In this document: positions 23,417 through 35,313 of the stretch, piece after piece
How positions within the stretch are numbered: the stretch's first letter is position 1
Layout: the number at the start of each line of letters is the position of its first letter
Origin: Eremophila alpestris peregrina
Taxonomy: Eukaryota; Chordata; Aves; Passeriformes; Alaudidae
Direction of reading: 5' to 3'
DNA length: 64,000 nucleotides
Assembly: GCA_009792885.1 (NCBI GenBank)
Contig: WMCF01000066.1
Coordinates: 2,226,229-2,290,228 of the forward strand
Notes under the pieces: generated by a model
What the model was told of the DNA's origin: nothing
The model's input: only the letters and a program-made list of their open reading frames with translations
Database searches by the model: none
Made by a program: the position numbers and the translations under genes

Positions 23417-25204
23417 AGTGATTTCACAGTCTCCAACTAAATTATTGTGGAAGGACCCAGGGACATCCATCTCTCCTTGGGGTGAGATGCTTGAGGAGCA
23501 GAGAGGAGAGCCATGTTCCTTGGCAGTGCAGGGTGACCTGGTGCCTGCTGCTGGACTCAGCCTCATGTCCCTGGGCTGTGCAAATCCATGACCTGAGTGT
23601 GCACAAGGGGATGAGGACAAAGGGGGAAAGGGAAGGGAAGCCCTTGCTTTGGCCTCCCACCTGTGCTTTTGCAGCAGAAAAAAGTGATCCCAGGCTTGGC
23701 TGTGCAGTGGTGCTGGAGCATCCATCCTCATCTGGAATGGGCTGAATTGACTTCAGCCTGACTCCTGGTGTGTGCCTGGCTTAAATTATTCCTTAAATTA
23801 TTCCTTAATAATAAGGAATAATTTAATTACTAATAATTCCCCAGCTGTGGGGAAAAGTGTCCCAGCAGGGGTGGGATGCAGTGGGTGATACTGCACATTA
23901 AATTCTGCTCAGTGAAGGGTCCTGCTCATGACCCTTTGGGGTGGGGCTGTGCTGGGAGTCTGGAATAATGCCATTCCCCACCCACCCTGGCCTTTTGAAG
24001 CCTCTCCTGGCTCTGCAGGCTCCCTGAGCACCCTCAGTGCCATCAGGCCATCAGGGCAGCTCTTGCATTGTGGGGGGATTTTCCAGGAAACTTGGCAAGC
24101 AAGGAGGATTTAAAACTCTATTTGTGTTTGGCCACTGTTGCAATTTACAGCCAAATTGTGAGAGCTGGACGCAGAGAGAAGTCTGTGGTTGCCATAACAA
24201 CCAACAAACTATAATTAGTCAAAGAGTTGAGGAGAGGGGTCCAAAGAAGGGATGGAAAAAGGATCTGCTCTTTGAGGGGTGCTGATAGAGATCAGAAAGC
24301 CTGGTCATGAGTGTGTTGCAGGAGAACTAATCTCTCCAGAAGCTGTTCTGACTTTAGGCCCCCAGTAGAGTTGTTTGAAGTCGTATAAACTCAGAGTTTT
24401 CTGATGTTTCCACTTCTAGAGGATTAGAAACACCCCGTGTGCTGAGGATGTTGCTCTTGGTGCGTGACTGGGCTGTACTGGTGGAGCTGATTAAAGGGGC
24501 TGCAGAGTTTTTCCTTGGCCTGGAGGGGTGGGGTGTGAGGAAGAGCAGAGTATGAGGAACCAGGCTGAGCTGCAGGAAGGACTCCTTCAGCTTGGCAGAG
24601 ATGAGGAGTGAAGTTTTGGCACTGCTGAGTGACCAAAATGTGTGTTCTGGATGGGTGATGGGGACCCCCCTTTACTGGTTCCTTTTACTGGGTTCAGTAT
24701 CCCAGTTTAACTGGAGGGACAGATAAGGGTGTGATGGGGATTCCTGGGCTCTGCTCTGCAGCAGCCTCCCAGAGGCTCATGCCCTTGGTTTCCCTAAAAA
24801 CACATTTTCCCCTTTTCATTTTCTCATCTGGACTTTGCTGTCCTTAGCACTAAAGTTGCCTGAAGAGGTGAATTTTAGCAGAAGAAAATCCAGTGGCCTT
24901 TTAGATCAGGATTAGTGGAAAAGTCCTTTCATGGACCTTGGGACCAAAATCTTTTTTTGCTTGTTTTGCCTTTTTTTTTTTGGCCATATTTGCATCCTGA
25001 AATGGCATAGACCACTCTGCTGTTCCCTGTCCCAGCTCTGCAAAGGGAATTCTGGCAGCAAACCATGAATGAAAAAAATTGAAAAGATAATTCCATTGTG
25101 TCCCTGAGCAGTGCAGCTCTGCTCCTGCCCTCTTACCCCTCCTCATGCTCATTTCTGAGGATGCTGCTCCCCAGTGCACAGGGGCAAGAGCAAGGCAGGC
25201 AGCA
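23417..25204. other. Single-copy DNA, no gene seen
   Basis: It includes the AT palindrome at 23793-23826 and a poly-T near 24969-24981. No coding evidence. Confidence 0.45.
23793..23826. repeat. AT-rich perfect inverted repeat, 15-bp arms
   Basis: TTAAATTATTCCTTA and its exact reverse complement are separated by ATAA. A further direct copy of TTAAATTATTCCTTA starts at 23781, overlapping the left arm by a few bases. It could extrude as a cruciform; a function is not implied. Confidence 0.85.
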
Positions 25205-25635
25205 TCCACATGGAAAAAGTCATGCTAGCATGGAAAAAAAAATGCCATGGAACACCTCAAAGACAATATAGAACAAAAAAAACCAATCCAAAACAAAAAA
25301 AACCCTTATAATATGTCTGGAATACAATAGAAGCAAAATCTCCTGGCAGCAAACATTCATACACTTGACTGCCAAGAAGAAAGGACTTTACAGAAGACGA
25401 GACATGAAAGGGATCCCTGCACAAAAACTAAAAGTCAGAGCACAATAGTGTGTATTTCAGGCATATGAAAAGGAAGTGCGACAGTAATACTGAGGAGACA
25501 AGATACTCCAACAGAACCAGGAGGTGAGGAGGGAACAAACTCAATCAGCACTGACATGGGAGGCCTGCAGAAGGCAGCTCTTTGAATGGATCAGAGTCCC
25601 TTAAAAAAATAAAATAATAATAAAAAAAAAAGAGC
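25205..25635 (+). other. A-rich block ending in an A-tract, unknown origin
   Basis: The plus strand is strongly purine/A-rich from about 25205, with two AACAAAAAAAA-type runs near 25270-25305, and ends in an A/AAT tract at 25600-25632. The layout resembles a polyadenylated insert, but there is no frame, no LINE landmark and no obvious flanking duplication. Processed copies are rare in birds because CR1 does not mobilise poly-A transcripts well. It could equally be simple A-rich DNA. Confidence 0.35.
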
Positions 25636-25956
25636 AGCGATCCTGCTTGTTTATTTTATTTATTTCTTTTTTTTTTTTTCCTTGGGAATTAATGTTTCTC
25701 CACTTTTCTCAGCTGGTGCAGGAACGAATGAGTGCATGAATAATAAACACATTGCTAAGGCCAAAATGATACAAGGGGCTGTGGTATGGATAAAATATCC
25801 TGTGGCCAAGGGAGGGTGCTGCTGGATTTTATCTGTGGAAGAGGAGTGATGCAGAACTGGAGACTGGGGAGATGAGGAGTGGGAGAGACTGGGAACAGGT
25901 GGAGGAGTGGAGCAATGAGGGGCTGGGCCCAGGAGCTCGTTTCTCCCTATCAAAAA
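25636..25956. other. Single-copy DNA with T-tract
   Basis: A T-rich tract at 25652-25679 lies close to the preceding A-tract. Nothing else was recognised. Confidence 0.4.
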
Positions 25957-26112
25957 TCACAGGATCTCAAAATGATTTGGGTTGGAAAAGACCTTAAAGC
26001 CCATCTCATGCCACCCCCTGCCATGGGCAGGGACACCTTCCACCATCCCAGGTTGTCCAAGCCCCATCCAGCCTGCCCTGGAGCACTCCAGGGGATGGGG
26101 AAGCTTCTCTGA
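25957..26112 (-). mobile_element. CR1 LINE 3' fragment
   Basis: In antisense: TCACAGGATCTCAAAATGAT, TTGGGTTGGAAAAGACCTTA, CCACCCCCTGCCATGGGCAG and GGGACACCTTCCACCATCCC. The 3' end is intact and the copy is short. Confidence 0.88.
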
Positions 26113-26994
26113 GCAGCAAAAAAATCAGCTTTTTTTTTTTTCTGTCAGTGAAGACTGCCAGCAGTGCCGAGGATCTGGGATCTGTGTGGGATCTGCAGTG
26201 GTGTCTGCAGGAGCCTTTTCAAATGCAGAAGGTGCTGCTGGGGCTGGGGGTGCTGCGAGGGAGGGAGAAATCCCTGAGCTGCCTCCTCGCTGTCAGCCCT
26301 GTGACAAGGAGGGAATTCCCAGCTGGGCGCCTCGTACATCTCTCCTCTGTCAAACCTTAGCAAGGATTTCAGCCTTAGAAAGGTTTTTTTTTTTTTGGGT
26401 GTGTGTATATTTAACAAAAGAGATTATTTCTGTTCCACTGGAGGGAGTGGGGCTGGCACTTTCAGGGGATGATCCTGTCACTGAGCTAAAGCTGCAGGAG
26501 CTGCCAGGGCCTCCACTCTCCTGGTCAGATGAGTTGGTACCAAAGCAGTACAAGAGCTGGCTTTTAAAAAAAAATTTAAATATTCAAATACAGTCGAAGG
26601 GCTTAAACCTGGAGTTTTGCTGTCCTTGAAAGGTACAAGAGCCCAGAGGGTTTGATGGCTCTGCATGAGAACTAAATTCCTTTTTAATAGGTTGTTCTCT
26701 CTTTCCAAGATCAGAGAGCTCTCCTTTCCCCTCGCTCAGCCCTGGCACGGCCCCGCCACTGCAGTTCAAGCACAGACATTCTTTTTAATGATGTCCTGTA
26801 ACGAGGAGCCTCCTGCAATCATCCCGTTCGCATCGGGAACCTCTAAAGGATGGCTCGGGAAATCTGAAGGGCTGAAGCACCTTGGGAAGAGATAAAAAAC
26901 CCCAGCCAGGCATTTCCATGTTATGGCTGTGCTGGTTCTGAAGCCCTGATGCCCCAGCTGAAGGCTGGAAGGGGGAAACAATGTGATTATCTGT
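26113..26994. other. Single-copy DNA, no gene seen
   Basis: T-tracts at 26131-26141 and 26384-26396. The 215-codon plus frame at 25982-26629 begins inside the antisense CR1 and runs through a T-tract, so it is not a gene. Confidence 0.45.
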
Positions 26995-27240
26995 GATAGA
27001 GCATAAATAAAATATGTATATATTTTGATATATGATAGAAAAGTAATATGTGCTGTAAATACATACATAAATATAAAATATATACATAAATATACAAATA
27101 TATAAATATATAAAAATAAGTATATTATGTATACTAATAAAATACTATTTTAATATTAAATAGTATTTTAAATAAATAATATTAAATAATAGTTAACATT
27201 ATTTTAATTTTAAAATAATGATTTTTTTTTTAAAGCATAA
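26995..27240. repeat. AT-rich low-complexity tract
   Basis: Dense ATATAT/ATAAATA words, including a near-palindromic AAATACTATTTTAATATTAAATAG-type stretch at about 27140-27170 and a T-run at 27222-27231. Confidence 0.85.
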
Positions 27241-27571
27241 TTTGGGGGTCCAGAGAGCAGCCCAGGAGGGTTTTTGGTCTGGTGCTATTTGCCCTAAAAC
27301 AGATGTTTGTCTCCATTCTTGGAGGCTGGCTGGTGGCAGGAACCAAATCTTTGGCTCAGGGTAGACTTTTATTCCTTTTTTTTTTTGCCTGTTTTATGAG
27401 GAGTTAGTTTAAAAAAAAAAACAAAAACAAAAGAAAAAAAACCACAAAAAAAACCCCAAAAACACCACCACCAAAAAAACCACCTTGTGCCAGTTTAGTT
27501 AAATTTACACCCGAGGGCAGAAATGGGATGGGTAAGGATGAAAGCATCCCAGAAATTCTGAAATTTATAGA
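27241..27571. other. Spacer with A-rich CAAAA tract
   Basis: 27410-27481 is a poly-A/CAAAA/CCAC low-complexity run. The rest is single-copy. Confidence 0.55.
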
Positions 27572-27742
27572 AATAATGCCCAGAGAAGCTGTGGCTGCTC
27601 CACCCCTGGCAGTCTGCAAGACCCTTTTAGATGGGATTGGAACAACCTCCTCCAGTGGAACGTGTCCCTGCCCATTTTGGGACGTGGAACCAAACTATCT
27701 GTAAGATCCTTCCAACCCAAACCTTTCCAGGATTCTAAATTC
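27572..27742 (+). mobile_element. CR1 LINE 3' fragment
   Basis: Sense landmarks: GCCCAGAGAAGCTGTGGCTG, ACCTCCTCCAGTGGAACGTG, TCCCTGCCCATTTTGGGACG and TCCTTCCAACCCAAACC, ending near CAGGATTCTAA. Confidence 0.88.
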
Positions 27743-28834
27743 ACTGTGTCTCTCACCAGGGGCTGACTGGGAGTTTAATGTGAATAATCCTGTGGATAAA
27801 TCTGCAAGGAATGTGAGGACTGGCAAATGCAGGCACAGCTTGTAGGAACACAGGACCTTGCTGCTTTGCCTGGCTGTTCCCTTGTTTACCTGTCCTAATG
27901 CTTTTTATGGGGTTGCCATAAAAACGCTCATTAGTGTTGATTTTCATTAATGTTGATGCACCAAAAGCTTAATCAATCTTCTGTGACCAGCAACCCCCGT
28001 TCCCAAGGGGGAGCAAAGCTGTTGAACAAATTAGCCTTACAGATTGGAGGCTGAGCTTGCAGATGCGACAGCCTGGGTACCAAAGCATGGGGATTCCTGC
28101 AAAATGCCGAAGAAAAATGACACTCAGAGGCCTTTCCCCCTATTTTTTACAATTTACACCTTGGCTAAATCATGCTGGGGAGGCAGCTCAGCCCTTCCTG
28201 GTCTCACCATCCCTGTGAGGGGAGTGGGAAAGTTCTTCACGGAGCAGGGTGAAATGTGGTTGTTCTCTGTTTTGTGGTGGCCGCGAAGTCCCTCATCTCT
28301 TGCTGCTGCTTGTCCTTGATGAATTCAGAGCTTTCCCACCTCCCGGGGTGCTGGGAGGGTGCGAGCACAGCGGTTGAAGAGGGGTGGGTTAAAAACGGCC
28401 GGCATCAAAGCGCGTCCTTCATCTCGGCAGGACCAAAGTGCTGCAGCATCCTTGCTGGGAGAGGAGTGTGAACACCCCAGTGTTTTCTGTAAATAGGAGG
28501 GAATATCCTCGGGCTGCAGCCGGGGCGGGATGCTCTGCACATCCCTGCTGGCAGAAAGTGCTGGGAGCCGAGGGGATGCTCTCTCCAGCTCTCAACAACT
28601 TTGTTCCGAGGGGCCACAACCCACTCCTCGTTTTCCTTTGGTGCAGCCCCTCGGCTCCCTCCAGCCCGGCCATCAGTGGGTAATGACTTTCCTTCTCCCT
28701 CCCGGGCTGGACGTGAATGGCTGGGCTGGAGGTGAAAGGCCCCCGTTCCCATTACCGATCCAATTTCCTGGACTTTTACCGGCTAGATAGGAATTGCCAG
28801 AGCGGAACAGCCTGATGGGCCATCGAGCCCGGTG

Positions 28835-28945
28835 TCTCCTCTCTGACAGCAGCTTGTGTTTGGCGTGTAATTAAAAGCCTTTGTACTATTTGACTTGTAA
28901 TTTAATATCACGCTGCCACATCCATATCTCATTCAGGAAAGAATA
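28835..28945. other. Candidate conserved noncoding element
   Basis: It has TTTGGCGTGTAATTAAAAGC, TTGACTTGTAATTTAATATC, ACGCTGCCAC and CATATCTCATTCAGG. These are clustered TAAT cores with kept CpGs, typical of homeobox-bound enhancers; conservation is untested. Confidence 0.35.
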
Positions 28946-28969
28946 AGCCCTGACATTTGCAAAGACAAG

Positions 28970-29420
28970 AGAGGAGCCCTCACCAAGACTGAGCATCGCT
29001 CGGGGGGCTCGGCCAGGGACTCCGGGCTTGTGTTTCCTGCGGGGTTCAGCACAGCAGCGGGGATGCTTCCCTCGGGCACGGGGGAAAATCCTGGGAAGAG
29101 CCGCATTTGCAGGGAGCAGCGCTGTGGCTGCTGGTGGGGGGAGCCGCGCTGTGATTTATTGGGCTCTGCCGCAAACACTGAGATTAAGGAAAGTGCCTTT
29201 AATGGTCCTTAAAAGCCGGGTTTGGGAGCAGAGATGAGCCCGTGTGATTACACCGTGCCTGCCTCAGCCTGGGCTTCCCCGAGCCCCGGCGCTTGGAGCT
29301 GGGGCAGATAAGGAGAGGGCGCAGCCCCGTCCATCAGCGCTGCCCCGGGGGCAGGAAGGCTGCAGAGCCAGGGGAGCATCCAGCCACGCTCGGAGCTTTG
29401 CAGATAGCCGTGAGCCTGTT
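28970..29420. other. GC-rich, CpG-bearing block
   Basis: CpG words recur (GCTCGGGGGGCTCGGCC, CCTCGGGCACGG, GGAGCCGCGCTGTG, CCCGAGCCCCGGCGC). It could be a small CpG island or a G+C-rich exon outside recognition. No frame with a start, a domain or splice sites convinced me. Confidence 0.3.
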
Positions 29421-29639
29421 CCCTGCTCCCAGCACAGGGGCTGGGCTGCTCTGATCTGCTCTGATCTGCTGTTCCATTCTTTTTCTGCTCCCTGTCCATG
29501 TGGATGGAGCTTTCCCTGGAATTCGCCCTTGGTTCTGCTGGTGCCTCCAGGGAGGGTCTGTCCAGAACAGGAGAGGCACATCTGGAACCAATGGAGCCCC
29601 TGAGTCCAGCAATGTCAATGAACAGCTGGAGTCCAGCCC

Positions 29640-30300
29640 TGCTGGGGAGGAATTTGGGGCATGGAAGGCTGGATGAAGCCTGGGGATGGGCACTGGCAGC
29701 CCAAAAACCCCAAAAACCCAGCTATGTCCTGGGCTGGTTCCCCAGCGTGGGCAGCAGGGGAGGGGGGATTCTGCCCCTCTGCCCTGCTCAGGTGAGACCC
29801 CACCTGCAGAGCTGCCTCCAGCTCAGGGCTCCCAGCACAGCAAGGACGTGGAGCTGCTGGAGCCAGTCCAGAGGAGGCCATGGACATGCTCCAAGGGCCA
29901 GAGTCCCTCTGCTCTGGAGCCAGGGGGAGAGATGGGGGTGTTCACCTGGAGAAGAGAAGGGGCCAGGGATAACTTAGAGCCCTTCCAGGACCTAAAGGGG
30001 CTCCAGGAGAGCTGGAGAGAAACTTTGGACAAGGGATGGAGGGGCAGGACACAGGGAATGGCTTCCCCCTGCCACAGGGCAAGGTTAGGGTGGATATTGG
30101 GAAGGAATTCCTCCCTGTGAGGGTGCTGATGCCCTGGCACAGGGTGCCCAGAGAAGCTGTGGCTGCCCCATCCCTGGCAGTGCCCAAGGCCAGGCTGGAC
30201 AGGGTTTGGAGCAGCCTGGTGAAGGGGAAGGGACAGGGGATTGGGACAAGATGAGCTTTAAGGTCCCTTCCCAACCCAAACCATTCTGGGATTCTGAGAT
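29640..30300 (+). mobile_element. CR1 LINE 3' fragment, longest copy in the window
   Basis: About 660 bp. It reaches upstream into the end of ORF2/3' UTR (GCTATGTCCTGGGCTGG, GCTCAGGTGAGACCCCACC, GAGGAGGCCATGGACATGCT) and on through GGATATTGGGAAGGAATTCC, CAGAGAAGCTGTGGCTGCCC and CCCAACCCAAACCATTCTGG. Frames of 144-159 codons on the plus strand lie inside it and do not match an intact reverse transcriptase. Confidence 0.92.
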
Positions 30301-32114
30301 GAGACAAGCTGAGCTCACAGGGGTCAATGTGAAACTTTGCAGGTTGGAATCACTCTGCTTGTGATGGGAAGCAGAACAAAGTTCTGAACCCTGTGTTTGT
30401 TGGGAAGGAGGAGGTGCTGAACACCTTTAGGTGGCTGTTTTGAGGAGAACTCTCCGTGGGGTTGCTCAGTGAGGTTTTGCAGTGGCACCAGGGCTTGCCA
30501 AGCCCCTCTCCATGGGCGGGCTCTACTTAAGGCTGATTAATTTACCCACCTGAGTGCTACTCCTTCTAATTGACTGAACCTACAACAAAACAACCCCGGG
30601 CTGATCAATAGAGAAATAATTTGGCAAATTGTGGCCATAAATCATTCCTGATCGACGTGTTAATGAATAAACCAAACTAAATCAATTTTCTTTATTAAAA
30701 CACATTCCTTTCATCCAGTATTACTTTAGGCAGGTGCTGTGAGGAGGGGGATGGGGTTGTTTGCCTGCCACAAGCTGCTTGTGCTGAGGTGGGATCAGGG
30801 AGCTGCTGGGGCTGGGTGTGATCCCAGACAGGCAAGTGGAGTGAGGAGCATCTTCTGGGAAGTTGCATGTCCAGCCAGCCAGGTGTTGGGAGTTAATTAC
30901 CCTAATTATTGCAATGGTTCTATCTGCAAAGAGGATATAAAGGAGCCAGGTGACCGTTGGTGTCTTGTCACTGCTGTTGTCACACTCATTGCTCACACTT
31001 CCACCTTTGATACTTTTGAGCCTCCAGCTCTGATATTTTGGGTGGTTGTCCCACTGCTCCCTTTCCCTCTGGCAGATCTCCCTCCTTGCTCTGTGCATTT
31101 TGTTGCTGCCAGAGCTGAAGTTGATGCCTTGCCCTGTCCTCAGACCTTCTCCTTGAGCAAACAGTGGTGATTTCTCCTCCCAGCTCCAGGCACGAAGGGG
31201 CTCTGATCTGTGTGAGAATACCCAAACTGCTCCCCTACGCTGAGCTAAAAAGCAACTTTTAGCACCAAGAGGAGCAGGAGCAGGAGCAGGGCTGCTCTGT
31301 GCCCTGATTTACAGCCCTCCTGGCCAGGAGAAGAGCTGCTTGGGGTCATTTCCCCCTTGCTGTGTGTGATAAGCACCTTGGAGAGCCATGTGGGTGCCCC
31401 AAGGGCCTGCTCAGGGACCCCCATCTCTGCATTGATTTTTGAATGAACAAATAACAGAGCAGCAATAAAGAGGGGGGATAAATAACCTGGTGCTTTGCAC
31501 ACAGACCTGTGTGTGGCCGAGTGAAATGTGACACAGACGTGCTTGGAGAAGGTCAAGTTTTTAAATCTAAACTGGAGTTAAGTAAAATATTGGCTAACTA
31601 ACTGGATTCCAAAGCTCATAAAATGTTGATAGTGCTGAATGTCAGCTGGAATATATCTCCTCATCTTTTAGACAGAGAGCTGGTGCTTTCCTTGATCTTC
31701 CTTTCCTGGGGAAATGTTCCTCTGGAGCAGAAGGGAGCCTGTCAAGTGGCTTGTTTTCCTCTGTGTTGGCAGGGCAGAGCTGGAAAGGTTGCTGGGGTTA
31801 AGAGCAGCAGTGAAAGCTAAGCTGGGAGCAGAGCCTCAAGTCTCCGTGCTTTGATTTCCTAAGCTGAGCAGAGCTGGGAGGGTTCTGGAGGATCCTTGGG
31901 AGAGGAGCCCAGGGCCCAGACCCTGCCTGGGCATTTCCTGCTGGTGTCGAGTGTAAGGAGGGAGGGTTTGGTGTCTGGTGTGTGTGCTTGGCTTGGAGCC
32001 CGTGTGCTGCCATGCAGGACAGCACCCTGCCAGTTCAGGGCTTGGAAATTGTCTGGCAGGGACTCACTGTGAGGATGGATGTTGTTCCATATGGGATTTC
32101 CCACTGGATCTTAA
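30301..32114. other. Single-copy DNA, no gene seen
   Basis: It contains the AT-rich block 30520-30720. A (GGAGCA)n-like run lies at 31270-31290. No coding evidence. Confidence 0.45.
30520..30720. other. Candidate conserved noncoding element
   Basis: Clustered motifs include AGGCTGATTAATTTACCC, CTTCTAATTGACTGAACC, GGGCTGATCAATAGAG, GGCCATAAATCATTCC and GATCGACGTGTTAATG. It is repeat-free with CpGs kept. Confidence 0.35.
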
Positions 32115-32425
32115 TCCCAGAAAGGTTCGGGTTAGGAGGGACATTAAAGTCCATCTTGTCCCACCCCTACCATGGGCAGGGACGTCTTCCACTGTCCCAG
32201 GCTGCTCCAAACCCTGTCCAACCTGGCCTTGGGCACTTCCAGGGATCCAGGGGCAGCCACAGCCTCTCTGGGCACCCTGTGCCAGGGTCTTCCCACCCTC
32301 TCAGGGAAGAATTCCTTCCCAATATCCCATCCATCCCTGCCCTCTGGCAGTGAGAAGCCATTCCCTGTGTCCTGTCCCTCCATCCCTTGCTCAAAGTTTC
32401 TCTCCAGCTCTCTTGAAACCCCTTT
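32115..32425 (-). mobile_element. CR1 LINE 3' fragment
   Basis: Antisense landmarks: ACATTAAAGTCCATCTTGTC, TACCATGGGCAGGGACG, GGATCCAGGGGCAGCCACAG, TTCCTTCCCAATATCCCATC and CCATTCCCTGTGTCCTGTCC. It fades after CCCCTTTAGG. Confidence 0.92.
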
Positions 32426-33149
32426 AGGTATGGGGAAGGTGCTATAAAATAATTAATAAACTCAGAGGTTTAGATGTTGGGAGAAACAGCTTGTCCTGCC
32501 CCTTTTCCACCCTGGTGTTACCCACCAGCTCCCAAGGCCAGGCCAGGATGGCACCAGGGGCCCCTCTGCAAACCTCAAACCACAGAGCCCACAGAGCTTT
32601 GGGTTGGGGCCTGAACCCAGCTGCTCCTGCAGCACAGGAAACAACAGTGCTACCACAAAGGGCTGTTGGGCAGACAAGGCAGTTAATGTTCGTGGTGTGC
32701 TTTGAAACGGGGAGCCTTTTGAAGCGGGGATTTGGTTCTTTGCTTTCCTTTCTTCTTTGTTCCCCTCAGTGCTCCGCGAGGAGCGCGGCTCAGGGCTGTG
32801 CTGGCACCGGGGTTTGATGGCCTCCTGCTCCCTGGGAGAATCATCTTCCCTCTCAATGGCTCCACTTCAAGGCAGCGTGTTCAATTGGTATTCTCTGTGT
32901 GGCTTTTGCTCTCGTACATAGTGCATTTTTATTCAAATAATGGTATTGATCGGGGGGAAAAGTAATGGAGAAAATAAATGGAAACAAATAAACGCAGAAG
33001 ATTTGTGCTAAACTTCTTCAAGGTCTGGCCCTGAAAGTCAAGGAAGCCTCTGTGTCCTCTGCAGGGTGACGCCTCCTCTGGTAGCCTGGAAGATGATTGT
33101 GGCAGTGGGAGGGGTTTAAATATATTTAAATATTTTTAAATATTTAAAT
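32426..33149. other. Single-copy DNA, no gene seen
   Basis: The segment at 32860-33000 is AT-rich with TCTCGTACATAGTGC and GTATTGATCGGGG. A TTTAAATAT low-complexity run sits at 33116-33148. Confidence 0.4.
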
Positions 33150-33335
33150 AATTCTTCCCTGGGAGGGCAGGTCCAGCCTGGCACAGAGTGCCCAGAGAAG
33201 CTGTGGCTGCCCCTGGATCCCTGGAAGCATCCAAGGCCAGGCTGAGCAGGGCTTGGAGCACCCTGGGATAGTGGAAGGTGGGATAGAGATGATCTTTAAG
33301 GTCCTTTCCAGCCCAGACCACCCTGGGATTCTGTT
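33150..33335 (+). mobile_element. CR1 LINE 3' fragment
   Basis: Sense landmarks: AATTCTTCCCTGGGAGGGCA, CAGAGAAGCTGTGGCTGCCC, CTGGATCCCTGGAAGCATCC and GTCCTTTCCAGCCCAGACC, ending GGGATTCTGTTG. Confidence 0.9.
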
Positions 33336-35313
33336 GCTGGGCTGGCATCTACTTATAGATACTGATCACAACCTCCTCCTATGGAGATAACTGGAATATG
33401 TCTGGAAAATTGTGTATTGCACCAGCTCAGCTCATGGAAAGGCTGTGGAAGGCAGCATTACTGTTCTTCCCTAGAAATGACATTTCACTGCTGTTTCTTG
33501 CTCCTTTGAGAGTTCTGTGGTGGGGACAGAATCTCCTTTTTTATTAGAGATATTTTCAGGCTTTGTGATTTATATGAAGGCAGTGGGCATTGCCTAATGC
33601 TATTGGAAGGACTTCAATTTTCAACTTGCTGGTGGTTTTGATCTTTTATTGTTTTAGTTTTGTTTTTTTTTTTAAACTAACCTGACAGAGGGAGAGTTTA
33701 ATGATGAGTTGCTTACTCAGTTCTGTATCCTCACACCCAAAGGACAGGAATTCTTTTTTCATTCTGCACTCCAGCCTATTCCCCACCATTGGGAACTGTC
33801 CTCTCCCAGATCAGATGTGGCCTTCAGGTGGTCAAGGTGGGCACTTCACCTCGAGTGGCTCCTGCAGGGATTTGGGAGTGATAGAGTGTGCTGTGGGAGC
33901 TGCCTGGTTCCAGCTGACAAGATAATGAACTACTAAATAAAGCATGGGAGAAAGGGAAATCCGTGATAAATCCACCTCTCATGTGCTGCAGAGGAGACGG
34001 ATAAACTCCCTCTCCTCTCCTGACAGAGGGATTTGTCTCTCCTGTGGCTGTTGCTGGAGATGTGGTGTGGATGCTGCTCCATCCCTCACTGGTGGACAGA
34101 CAGACAGACAGACACACAGGGGTGATGCATCGTGTCCCCCTGAAGGCTGGGCATGGCTGGGGACATGTCCCTTCACAGAGCTGTGTCTCTAAATGCTGGT
34201 AAATGACTGCTCACCAGCAAGGATTCATTCTGGGGCTGTTTGCTCTTGTCCCTCTCCTCTGGGATGGGAGAGTCCTTCCCCTTCTCCCCTCATTGAACCC
34301 CAGCTCAATGCCACAAACTGCAACTCCAATCCCAATTCCCAAATCCAAACCCTTCTTCCCGTGCTCCCTTCGTGGGGATGTGATGTAGCCTCAGACTCTC
34401 TCTGCAGGCAGTGGAAGGGCCGTGCTGGGTTGGAGTTGTTGGAGGGGGAATTGGAGGTGCAGATTGTTCACCACCCCGGCTGTGCTGGCAGGGCATTAAT
34501 GGAGAGGCAGGGAAGGAGTGGAGGTGTGTCAGAAAAGCACTTTAATGTGTGGGTCAGGGGCTGGAATAACGGGGAGGTGACAGGTCGGTGCTGGGAGGTG
34601 TCACTGGAGCCCAGCAGCCCCGGCAAAGAGCCATTAGGGATGTTCTGCAGAGCGTGACAGAGCCGGGCTGGGGTCAGGCTGGCTCTCAGCCTTGCCCAGC
34701 AGCTCGGAAGAAGTTGGCTCCTTCTTTCCAAGTGCACTCCCTCTCCCAACTCTTTTTTCCACGTTTGATTAATAAATCATGCAGTTTGCCCAAGACTCCC
34801 TCCGTCCCCACCCAAATACAAACATTCCCCGTCACCACCACCTTGCGACTGGCAAAGCTGCTCCCTCTGACAATCAATTACCCTCCGGAGATGAAATTAT
34901 TGTTTAATGGCTTTTGGAACAGGCTCCCGCTCTGACATTCATCACAATCAATAATGCATCAGCGGGGACAAAAGAAATTACCTGCCTCCTGCTAAGTGAA
35001 AGAGTCCATTTGTATTCCAGGCGGCCCCTTCACGCCCACTGAGCCGGCAGCCGCAGGTGGATCGTGCCGGCGGCTCCGGGGGCAGCTGCCTCGGGCTGCA
35101 CTCTGCAAAAGTTGGCTGCAACTTCATCATCAGCGCTGCTTTTAGCAGGGCTTCCTTTGGGAGATGCGAATAGGAGGTGGAGGTTGCCATGGGGTGGGGT
35201 TTGTGACAGGGTTTCCTTGGGATGAGGTAAAATCCTTGCTGGGATGGGAATGCTGGCTGAGGAGGGCATCAGGGCTGTGGAGGCACTGGGGTGGCTGGAA
35301 GGGGAGCTGGGAT
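33336..35313. other. Single-copy DNA, no gene seen
   Basis: A (GACA)n microsatellite of about 20 bp lies at 34097-34117 and a T-tract at 33661-33672. The AT-rich block 34800-34990 is listed separately. Confidence 0.45.
34800..34990. other. Candidate conserved noncoding element
   Basis: It contains ACAATCAATTACCCTCCGGA, GAAATTATTGTTTAATGGC, ACATTCATCACAATCAATAATG and CATCAGCGGGGAC. TAAT, CAATCA and CATCA words cluster with retained CpGs. Confidence 0.35.

Larger units (their letters stand above)
27743..29639. other. Single-copy DNA, AT- and GC-rich blocks, no gene seen
   Basis: It contains the AT-rich block 28835-28945 and a GC-richer, CpG-bearing stretch at about 28970-29420. GC-rich frames here overlap on both strands and have no motif. 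Confidence 0.45.

Noticed and set aside
29498..30120. Possible surviving CR1 reverse-transcriptase frame
   Set aside because: Only the ORF2 tail and 3' UTR remain; no catalytic motif is visible.
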